From a bacterium (lineage in GTDB: Bacteria; Spirochaetota; UBA4802; UBA5550): a stretch of DNA of 28,023 bases. Shown here piece after piece: positions 13,849-20,319 of the stretch (positions within the stretch are counted from its first letter, which is position 1; every line of letters starts with the position of its first letter). Position numbers and translations under genes: made by a program. The notes beneath the pieces were generated by a model, which did not search any database, was not told the origin of the DNA, and saw only the letters and a list, made by a program, of their open reading frames with translations. Where the stretch lies: positions 1-28,023 of the forward strand of contig JAAENB010000518.1 of the NCBI GenBank assembly GCA_024224995.1, written 5' to 3'.

Positions 13849-16068
13849 TTTTTTGACAAGGTCATCGAGTTCGATTGCTTCCTGGTTTATTAACTTCACG
13901 AATTCCCCTATTTTTTGATTCGCAACTGAAATTTCCTGGGCCATTTCCGAGAGGCGTTCAATTGTTGTGAGGGTTTCGTCCATGGAGATGCTCTGTTCTT
14001 TGGTTGAGTTTTCAATAACTTTGGAAAGGGCTTCGGTGATATTTGCCTGTTCCGCGGCTTCTTTAATGGCATTGCCGTGACTGCCCATGAGTGCTTTGAC
14101 TTTGTCGAGCCTGGTATTTATTGATTTTACCATTTTAAAGGTTACGTCAATAGAATTTTTGGTATTTTCAACCATATTCATTCCTTCAATAATGTCACCG
14201 GTCATATTGGATATTTGGCTTGATATTTCTTTTGAGTTGTCGGCAGTAGCTGTGGCAAGTTTACCGATCTCTTCGGCAACAACGGCAAACCCTCTGCCAT
14301 GCTCACCGGCACGGGCAGCTTCAATAGAGGCGTTCAGCGAGAGCAGGTTAATACGGTCGGTGATATCATCAATCATGGCGATAAAGTTTTCAATGGCTTT
14401 GCCGCCGTCGCTAATGACCCCCATTTTATTGATCATACTTCTCAGGGTAAACTCCGTTATATTGGTGGAATCGGAAATAACTTCAATGCTTTCAATAACG
14501 GCCGCGCTGGCTTTAATGATTTCCTGCTGTGTTTCCGTGAGGGTATGGACCAGTATCCTGGTTTTTTCACCTTCATCTTTTTGATCTACTGTGGAGCGGT
14601 AGATGGTTTCGTTCGAAGCGGTCAGTTGTTCAAACGTGGCAGACATCTCTTCACTGGTAGCGCCCTGTTCACCCGCGAGGCCGCCGAACTGGGCGCTAAT
14701 CTCACCTAATTCATCACTTACCCGGATCAGTTCATCGGATATTGAATGAGTTGTTTTAACGATCCCTTCCAGGTACTCCGCCCGTTCTTTTGACTGCTTT
14801 TCATTTTTTTCCAGGCCAATGTTCATTACTTCCATATCTTTTCTCATGGTGTTGATCTTATCGGCAAGGCCCAGGGAGAGGAGAACTACGGTTAGAGAAG
14901 AACCGATCTGGATACTCCAGTTTGTCAGGGTATTTGACGGTAAAACGGCCCAGGTTTTTAAGATAAAGCAAATTATACCTATCAGGAGCCCAAGAAAAGC
15001 AAGAAGATAAAACCGTGCCGGCCTGGAACCGCGGATGGAAAGGATCAAGGAAACAATGAGTAAAAATATGGAGAGGAGGAGAGAATATATAGTGGCGACT
15101 TTTATGCTTAAGGCGTATATTCGTATCCCAAAAATAACAACCAGGTTAGCAAAGACCGGGATAACGGTAATAAGGAGTATGATTATATCTAAAATTTTGT
15201 ATTTGTTTGAGGTCTGCATATAGGATCTAAAAAAGAGACCTGACCAAAACGCAACAAGGATCATAAAAAGGGGGAGGCAGTTGTTTGCCCACCAAATTGA
15301 TTGAGGCCAGAGATACTGGAAAGCAAATCCGTTCAGGGTAAGCTGAAGAAAGATCCATGTCGCGATAAAGAGCGTGTAAAGGATATAACTTATATCCCGT
15401 ACTGAAATAAAGATAAAAAAATTGTAGAGAACCATAATTATCATGAGGCCAAAATATATCCAGTGGAGGGGGAGTTCACTGAACAGGTTTTCAAGGTAAT
15501 TATCCACTTCCCACATAATAACCTTGAAGTTGATTGAACTGCTGGTTTCAATGCGCATATAATAGGTATGAAGGCCCGGTTTTTCTTTCAAGGAGAAGAT
15601 AAAAGTCCGGCTTTTTACATCCCGCCTTTTATACGGTAGAAGGTCTCCCGCTTCTTTAGTGGAAAATCCCCCTGTTCCATGGGGAACGTACATCTTTATG
15701 GAATCAAGCATGGGATAGGTTATTTCAAAATACCAGGGTTTAACTTCTTCCAGTTTATTTTCTATGGAAAAACGGAACCAGTATACAGACGTGGTAAAAC
15801 CAAAATTAAAGGTAAATTTTTTTTTATCTTTTAATTTTGACAGGTCCGGTTTTGTCCATTGCGCAGAGTCTTCCCGCACATCATTGAGTTCCATTTTCTT
15901 TCCGGCATCTTCAATATATTCCATTTGCCAGGCGATCAATTTTTTTGAAAATTCAGCATCGATAATTACGGGCTCCGGCCCTGTTCCTTGTGCCGGAAGC
16001 GGGGATAAAAAAACAGAAGAGATTAGTGCGGATATGAATATTGTAACAACTGTATATTTTTTTAACAT
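13828..16068 (-). CDS. 7TMR-DISM sensor fused to a methyl-accepting chemotaxis signalling domain
   Basis: A 746-residue inner-membrane chemoreceptor. A signal peptide (to about 27) leads to an extracytoplasmic 7TMR-DISM extracellular-type beta domain (about 40-185, with VYWFRFSIEN, WYFEITYPMLDSIKMYV and TYYMRIETSSS), which in the family resembles carbohydrate-binding folds. Seven hydrophobic segments follow (about 195-405). The cytoplasmic part is a long coiled coil whose hairpin tip is NLLSLNASIEAARAGEHGRGFAVVAEEIGKLA, the CheA/CheW-binding signature. I see no HAMP domain. Ligand unknown. The ribosome-binding site is weak (AGAG 11 nt upstream). The leader carries a strong hairpin (16124-16148). 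The last six codons (EVISDQ) come from a dispersed repeat, so the C-terminus has probably been altered; no methylesterase/CheR-docking pentapeptide is seen. Confidence 0.92.
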   Translation of the reverse strand: MLKKYTVVTIFISALISSVFLSPLPAQGTGPEPVIIDAEFSKKLIAWQMEYIEDAGKKMELNDVREDSAQWTKPDLSKLKDKKKFTFNFGFTTSVYWFRFSIENKLEEVKPWYFEITYPMLDSIKMYVPHGTGGFSTKEAGDLLPYKRRDVKSRTFIFSLKEKPGLHTYYMRIETSSSINFKVIMWEVDNYLENLFSELPLHWIYFGLMIIMVLYNFFIFISVRDISYILYTLFIATWIFLQLTLNGFAFQYLWPQSIWWANNCLPLFMILVAFWSGLFFRSYMQTSNKYKILDIIILLITVIPVFANLVVIFGIRIYALSIKVATIYSLLLSIFLLIVSLILSIRGSRPARFYLLAFLGLLIGIICFILKTWAVLPSNTLTNWSIQIGSSLTVVLLSLGLADKINTMRKDMEVMNIGLEKNEKQSKERAEYLEGIVKTTHSISDELIRVSDELGEISAQFGGLAGEQGATSEEMSATFEQLTASNETIYRSTVDQKDEGEKTRILVHTLTETQQEIIKASAAVIESIEVISDSTNITEFTLRSMINKMGVISDGGKAIENFIAMIDDITDRINLLSLNASIEAARAGEHGRGFAVVAEEIGKLATATADNSKEISSQISNMTGDIIEGMNMVENTKNSIDVTFKMVKSINTRLDKVKALMGSHGNAIKEAAEQANITEALSKVIENSTKEQSISMDETLTTIERLSEMAQEISVANQKIGEFVKLINQEAIELDDLVKKEVISDQ

Positions 16069-16123
16069 GGTGTTTTTACTCTTATATTCTTAATAGTATC
16101 GGTTTTTGAGGGGGATTTGTTTA

Positions 16124-16148
16124 GAGAAAACTGCTCTGAGGTTTTCTC
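16124..16148 (-). promoter_or_regulatory. Leader hairpin of the chemoreceptor gene
   Basis: On the minus strand GAGAAAAC and GTTTTCTC form a perfect 8-bp stem with loop CTCAGAGCA, and GGGGA/TCCCC outside it can add an outer stem. The 10-mer ACCTCAGAGC at the loop edge recurs in both leader units of the TonB receptor gene. Function unknown; attenuation or RNA stability are possibilities. Confidence 0.4.
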
Positions 16149-16322
16149 CCCAAAACGTGATTTTTTTTTTAAAAAAAGCATATTTTGCACTATAAAAGTG
16201 AGTAGTCACTCAAAAAACCGGCCATTTTCTGATATTTATGATTTTGGCGAGACAAAGATCCATTATTAGGTTAATTTCTGGATATAAGCAATAAAAACCG
16301 GCTGGACGGTTAATAAAAATGC

Positions 16323-16350
16323 TTGCATTTTAACTGTAAGGTCGTATAGT
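16323..16350 (+). promoter_or_regulatory. Likely promoter of the lipase operon
   Basis: TTGCAT (16323-16328) and TATAGT (16345-16350) spaced by 16 nt. Start near 16357; GAGGAGG lies 8 nt before the lipase ATG. Confidence 0.45.
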
Positions 16351-16474
16351 TGCTAGAAATAGAAACTTTTTGCAAAAGAGAATATGGTAGGATTTCTTTC
16401 TCCGGGGAAGGGGATCCTGCTCTACACTTTTTTAAAGAAAGTTCTAAATACATAAAAATGAGGAGGTCGTAGTT

Positions 16475-17380
16475 ATGATAAAAAGGTTTGTGATTGCATG
16501 CTTTGTTCTCACATTAGTTCTTCCGGCAGCTCTTTTTGCGGGTGGAGACAGCAGCAGTATATGTGATACTAAATATCCAATAGTGCTCGCTCACGGAATG
16601 GGAGCATCCAGCAATATTGATGTATTTGGTGTGAAGGTCATGGAATACTGGTATCAAATAGATGATGCCCTGGAAGATGAAGGCGCCAGTGTTTATATAA
16701 CATCAGTAGATGGAATGGATGGAACCGAGTCAAAAGCTGAGGATTGGAAGAGCCAGCTGCTCCAAATCCTTGCGGTTTCGGGTGCTTCAAAAGTCAATAT
16801 AATTGGCCATTCACATGGAACCATTTATACCAGGTACGCGATTTCCAACCTGGGAGTAGCGGATAAAGTAGCAAGCCATACCAGTATCGCGGGTCCTCAC
16901 CGGGGAAGCGCTCTGGCAGATGTTATGGTGGGAACTCTTTCCGATGAAGGAGAGTGGCTGCTGGGCTCAGTTGTCGATAGTATTTATACCTGGCTCTTTG
17001 GGAATAAAAATCCCGATTCCGTTCAAAATACTTACGACCTGACTATGGATTATATGCAAAATACCTTTAATCCAAATACTCCGGACCAGTCCGGTGTTTA
17101 CTACCAGAGTTGGGGCGCAAAGATTAAAACAATCACCGCGGACCTGTTCCTGGAGCCAACCTTCCTGCTTGTGAGCTTTTATGAAGGGGCAAATGACGGT
17201 CTCGTTTCAACAACTTCGGCTCAGTGGGGGAATTTCCGGGGAATTGAAAGCGGAGCCTGGTGGTGCGGCGGAGTATCACACGTAAATATCGTAAATATGT
17301 TTCTTGGTGTAACTCCCGGTTTTGATGCTCCTGAATTCTATGTTGATGTAGTCAGTGAGCTGAAAGATATGGGTTACTAG
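16475..17380 (+). CDS. Secreted triacylglycerol lipase 1 (Pseudomonas/Burkholderia family I type)
   Basis: A 301-residue alpha/beta hydrolase exported by a signal peptide (cleavage near LFAGG, residue 22-24). TKYPIVLAHGM (32-42) is the oxyanion strand of family I.1/I.2 lipases. The nucleophile elbow is GHSHG with Ser113. Catalytic Asp is in GANDGLVS (Asp241) and catalytic His in GVSHVN (His269), matching the spacing of the Pseudomonas aeruginosa enzyme. Two cysteines (30 and 264), the second just before the catalytic His, could form a disulfide different from the classical one; this is inferred. Such lipases need a membrane-bound foldase to fold in the periplasm, and one is encoded downstream at 18596. 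The ribosome-binding site GAGGAGG is excellent. It heads an apparent operon with its paralogue 69 nt downstream. Confidence 0.93.
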   Translation: MIKRFVIACFVLTLVLPAALFAGGDSSSICDTKYPIVLAHGMGASSNIDVFGVKVMEYWYQIDDALEDEGASVYITSVDGMDGTESKAEDWKSQLLQILAVSGASKVNIIGHSHGTIYTRYAISNLGVADKVASHTSIAGPHRGSALADVMVGTLSDEGEWLLGSVVDSIYTWLFGNKNPDSVQNTYDLTMDYMQNTFNPNTPDQSGVYYQSWGAKIKTITADLFLEPTFLLVSFYEGANDGLVSTTSAQWGNFRGIESGAWWCGGVSHVNIVNMFLGVTPGFDAPEFYVDVVSELKDMGY

Positions 17381-17449
17381 GTATATTTTTTTAATTGATT
17401 TTCCACATACCGGACGGACGGTTTTTGTAAATATAATGGAGGTTATATT

Positions 17450-18346
17450 ATGATACGAAGAATAGTTATTATTTCTGCGATTTTAATGGTAATTGCACCA
17501 ATGGCTCTTTTTGCCGGAGGAAGCAGCAGCAGTAATTCTTGTGATACAAAGTATCCAATAGTTCTTGCCCATGGAATGGGTGCGTCTGCTGAGATACTCG
17601 GTATTGTCGATTATTGGTGGGGGATAGAAGATGCTCTTGAAGATGAAGGTGCTTCTGTTTATGTTACATCAGTAAACGGAATGGATGCTACGGCAAGTAA
17701 AGCAGCCGATTTCGCCGCGCAGTACCGCCAGATCCTGGCAATAACCGGGAAATCCAAAGGTAATATTGTAGCGCATTCCCACGGAACTATCTATACCAGG
17801 TACGCAATATCCAACCTGGGCCTTGCAAATAAAGTCAGCAGTTATACCAGCCTTTGCGGACCTCACCAGGGTTCTGCCATTGCTGATATGATTATGTACG
17901 GTGTTCCCGATTCCTTACATGGTCTTGTTGCTGCTGCCTCAGACTTCATATACACCTATATTTTTGGTGATACCAATCCCGACAGCCTTACCAATGGCTG
18001 GGAAATGACCAGGAATTACATGCAAAATACTTTTAATCCCAATACTCCTGATGCGGCCGGTGTTTACTACCAGTCCTGGGGGACAAAAGTTAAGTATTTT
18101 GCCAGCAGTGTGGCAATGGAACCTACCTGGCTGATTTTGCTTGCTCTTGAAGGATCAAACGACGGCCTGGTTGCGACCTCTTCAGCACCCTGGGGAAATT
18201 TTCGAGGAATCAAAACCGGCGCCTGGTGGGGACCGGGAATTGATCACTTTAATATGGTTAACCAGGTTATGGGAGTTACCCCCGGGTTTGACGCTCCTGA
18301 GTTTTATGTTGATATGGTAAGTGAATTAAAGAATTGGGGGCATTGA
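17450..18346 (+). CDS. Secreted triacylglycerol lipase 2 (paralogue with AHSHG elbow)
   Basis: A 298-residue paralogue of the preceding lipase, aligning almost end to end: signal peptide to LFAGG, then CDTKYPIVLAHGM, DALEDEGASVYVTSVNGMD, PHQGSAIAD, NTFNPNTPDAAGVYYQSWG, GSNDGLVATSSAPWGNFRG, and a shared C-terminus FDAPEFYVD. The triad is Ser110, Asp238, His266. The nucleophile pentapeptide is AHSHG, not GHSHG; an Ala in this place is known from Bacillus-type lipases and is unusual in this family. The cysteine near the active-site His of paralogue 1 is replaced (WWGPGIDH), while a new Cys lies in SLCGPH. Substrate range may differ between the two; this is inference. GGAGG lies 9 nt before the ATG. 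Confidence 0.92.
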   Translation: MIRRIVIISAILMVIAPMALFAGGSSSSNSCDTKYPIVLAHGMGASAEILGIVDYWWGIEDALEDEGASVYVTSVNGMDATASKAADFAAQYRQILAITGKSKGNIVAHSHGTIYTRYAISNLGLANKVSSYTSLCGPHQGSAIADMIMYGVPDSLHGLVAAASDFIYTYIFGDTNPDSLTNGWEMTRNYMQNTFNPNTPDAAGVYYQSWGTKVKYFASSVAMEPTWLILLALEGSNDGLVATSSAPWGNFRGIKTGAWWGPGIDHFNMVNQVMGVTPGFDAPEFYVDMVSELKNWGH

Positions 18347-18364
18347 TTCGCTATGGTGTTGTGT

Positions 18365-18385
18365 GGGCGGAGTAACAATCCGCCC
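18365..18385 (+). terminator. Hairpin after lipase 2
   Basis: GGGCGGA (18365-18371), loop GTAACAA, TCCGCCC (18379-18385), about 20 bp after the lipase 2 stop. No T-run follows, so it may be a partial terminator or an mRNA-stabilising hairpin. Confidence 0.4.
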
Positions 18386-18427
18386 GCACCCCTGCTATAG
18401 ATATCCCCCCACCCGTTTGGGTTAGCG

Positions 18428-18510
18428 TATACCTTTCTTCAAACTACCAGAGCTGGGCAACAAAAATTAAAACCATTCAGCGGTGTCGGCTGGTGCGGTG
18501 GTGTGTCCCT
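18428..18510 (+). pseudogene. Relic of a third lipase gene with internal deletions
   Basis: Three short pieces, in the same order as in the intact lipases, survive in 83 bp. TATACCTTTCTTCAA resembles the NTFNPN codons. Codons reading NYQSWATKIKTI (from 18442) match YYQSWGAKIKTI of lipase 1. GWCGGVS (about 18488-18508) matches WCGGVSH around its active-site His. The sequence between them has been deleted and the frame is broken. The nearest relative is lipase 1 (Cys retained). It lies between lipase 2 and the foldase gene, implying that the cluster once had at least three lipases. Confidence 0.7.
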
Positions 18511-18595
18511 TTTAAAAACTCATTGACTTTTTTTTAATAAGTATTTAGGTAACTACAGTACTGATATTTCAGAAATTAATTTGGAGAGACCCACT

Positions 18596-19600
18596 ATGGA
18601 TAAAAAAAAGATCATAGCCCTGGTTATACTTGTCGTTCTGGTTATAATTGTATACAAACTTGCATCGAGAGATTCAAAAGGCGGTTATATTTATGACAGT
18701 GATTCGAATATTACTCTGAAAGATGCCATGCTGTCGCATAAAAGATATAATCTGGATGAAAAAGATACCAAAGAGCTCTTTTCCAAAGACATTATCAATC
18801 CCTATACCCTGAAATTCCTTAAGTCTCTTCAAAGTAAATTTAAAGAAGGAAGCAATTTTGAAGACTATTTTGAACAAATACGTGAATACCTCTATACGCT
18901 CATGCCTGCGGAAGAAGCAGATAAATTATTAGCCCTTTATAAAAAATTTGTTAAATACGAGCTGGATGTTACGAAAAAAATTCAGTCATGGGGAAAGGCT
19001 GAAAACGCTGAAGACGCTATCTACCAGCTCAAGAAACTCCGGGAATACCAGAGAGAGTTTTTTGGCAAGGACATTGCAGAGGCTCTTTTTGGAGCAGATA
19101 TTAAAGCACGTGAGTATCCTATTCGACGGAATTCTATCACCAAAAATGCCGATATGTCGGGCGCTGAAAAAGAAGAACTCCTGGAAGAACTCAATTCCGA
19201 CATGTGGGGGGATGAGGCCGAACAGGCCGAACAGGTCGGGGCAAATCGAAAACCCTACGATAAATACAAGGAAAAACTCGATATCTACCAGAAAGATCTT
19301 AATGAAGCCGGATCCTCTGAAGAAAAGAGCGCTTTGATCGGTAAGTTCAGGGAAGAATATTTTACTGCCGAGCAGATTACCCGTCTTGAAGATGTCGACC
19401 AGCAGCTTGCCGCTGAAAAACAGATTGAATCGGAATATTCTCTTAAAAAAGAGGATATTCTTAATGATAACAGCCTCTCGGAGAAGGAAAAGGAGACGAA
19501 AGTCAAAGAACTTCGGGATGAGACTTTTGGTGAAAATGCCGAAATGATCAGAAGAAGAGAGGATATGCGTAAAGCCGGTGAGGCTCTAAAGAATAAATAA
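18596..19600 (+). CDS. Probable lipase-specific foldase (Lif-type chaperone), membrane-anchored
   Basis: A 334-residue protein with a single N-terminal membrane segment (IIALVILVVLVIIVY, residues 6-20) and a long charged, helical periplasmic part. Features match steric lipase foldases: a first mini-domain around NFEDYFEQIREYLYTLMPAEEADKL (88-112), the duplicated FG-type helices LREYQREFFGKDIAEALFGADIKAREYPIRRN (about 148-179) and FREEYFTAEQITRLEDVD (251-268), and a closing LRDETFGENAEMIRRREDM (306-324). The strict RxxFDYxxSAxGE signature is changed (FEDYFEQIREYL). In known systems Lif holds the lipase as it folds before type II secretion. Position after two Lif-dependent-type lipases supports the call. 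The ATG at 18596 has GGAGAG 7 nt upstream; the TTG at 18581 in frame overlaps that site and is rejected. Confidence 0.75.
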   Translation: MDKKKIIALVILVVLVIIVYKLASRDSKGGYIYDSDSNITLKDAMLSHKRYNLDEKDTKELFSKDIINPYTLKFLKSLQSKFKEGSNFEDYFEQIREYLYTLMPAEEADKLLALYKKFVKYELDVTKKIQSWGKAENAEDAIYQLKKLREYQREFFGKDIAEALFGADIKAREYPIRRNSITKNADMSGAEKEELLEELNSDMWGDEAEQAEQVGANRKPYDKYKEKLDIYQKDLNEAGSSEEKSALIGKFREEYFTAEQITRLEDVDQQLAAEKQIESEYSLKKEDILNDNSLSEKEKETKVKELRDETFGENAEMIRRREDMRKAGEALKNK

Positions 19601-19655
19601 GACAGGTGCAGGGAGAAAGGAGCAAGGTGAAAGGTTTTGACAAATTATTTAGAAT

Positions 19656-19958
19656 TTATATATTATGAATTTTAAATAATTTGTGTAGTTTGTCCATAAT
19701 TTCAGGGGATTCTTTTACTTCACAAAGAGGTGCTAAATTTTCAGTAATATAATTTTGAAATTCTAATCCGGCTTGAAATAATAGATTCATATTTTTCTGC
19801 TGCTCACATGCCCATTGCAACATATCATCGATAACTGCGATGTTTTTTTGATAATTATACTCATTTAATTCATTTCGTTTGACTTTTTTTAGCTCAGAGT
19901 CGGCTTTTTTCCAGGTTTTTACCCAGTTTTCGATTTTATCATAGTTATTAGATTTCAT
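19656..19958 (-). CDS. Small protein of unknown function (100 residues)
   Basis: I do not recognise it. The protein is hydrophilic and probably all-helical (KIENWVKTWKKADSELKKVKRNELNEYNYQKN, then MLQWACEQQKNMNLLFQAGLEFQNYI), with no signal peptide or membrane segment. Evidence that it is real: an AGG(T) 8 nt upstream, a good minus-strand promoter, and a sensible amino-acid mix. It is AT-richer than its neighbours, as is the 360-bp spacer to its right, which might reflect separate acquisition. It converges with the foldase gene and diverges from the giant kinase, so it could be regulated together with the latter. Confidence 0.55.
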   Translation of the reverse strand: MKSNNYDKIENWVKTWKKADSELKKVKRNELNEYNYQKNIAVIDDMLQWACEQQKNMNLLFQAGLEFQNYITENLAPLCEVKESPEIMDKLHKLFKIHNI

Positions 19959-19979
19959 TTGTTGGTACCTAATTGATTA

Positions 19980-20009
19980 AATATAATTATTTTTCTATTT
20001 AGAAATCAA
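19980..20009 (-). promoter_or_regulatory. Likely promoter of the small unknown protein
   Basis: Minus-strand TTGATT (20004-20009) and TATATT (19980-19985), spacer 18 nt; start near 19973, leader of about 15 nt. Confidence 0.4.
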
Positions 20010-20276
20010 ACATTTTCTTTATTGGTTAAAATCTTTTTGTTTATTGTTCTACTCCCGGTTTTATCTTGCATTTATCCCCCTCTTACTCTTTTCTTTTAAT
20101 TTTTGATTGATTTTAATACAAATTATGGTACTATTTTATATGGTTTTTAATATATGCACGTTGGTGAAAATTGTATATATTAATTATCATATTGTGTCGA
20201 AACAGGTAAATATAAATCAGTATAAATCGTCTTTAATTTATTTTAATAAAAAAAATAATAGACTAAAACTCCCGGA

Positions 20277-20306
20277 TTGCATTTTCTTGTCCCGGAAGGG
20301 TATACT
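20277..20306 (+). promoter_or_regulatory. Possible promoter giving a nearly leaderless kinase mRNA
   Basis: TATACT (20301-20306) is a strong -10 match; TTGCAT (20277-20282) is a weak -35 at 18 nt. Transcription would start about 20313, only about 7 nt before the ATG at 20320. The only ribosome-binding-like sequence, GGAAGG, lies upstream of the -10 and about 20 nt from the ATG, which fits a leaderless message. Confidence 0.35.
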
Positions 20307-20319
20307 AATTTCATAAATT

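Larger units (their letters stand above)
16069..16474. other. Intergenic region between the chemoreceptor and lipase genes
   Basis: A 406-bp stretch without a gene. It contains the chemoreceptor leader with hairpin 16124-16148, a poly-T/poly-A block (16159-16178), the palindrome AGTGA-GTAG-TCACT (about 16197-16210), and the lipase promoter (16323-16350) with a leader of about 118 nt. Confidence 0.6.
19959..20319. other. AT-rich divergent promoter region between the small protein and the giant kinase
   Basis: A 361-bp, strongly AT-rich stretch. A possible 69-codon frame at 20107-20316 is low-complexity and has no ribosome-binding site; I do not call it. The only recognisable signals are the two promoters described separately (19980-20009 minus; 20277-20306 plus). 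Confidence 0.55.

Noticed and set aside
16350..16375. GCTAGAAATAG-like string resembling part of a Cas9 tracr/guide scaffold
   Set aside because: Only a short match; no CRISPR repeats, no anti-repeat and no cas gene in the window.
20107..20316. 69-codon plus-strand frame ahead of the kinase
   Set aside because: AT-driven composition, no ribosome-binding site, and it overlaps the predicted kinase promoter.
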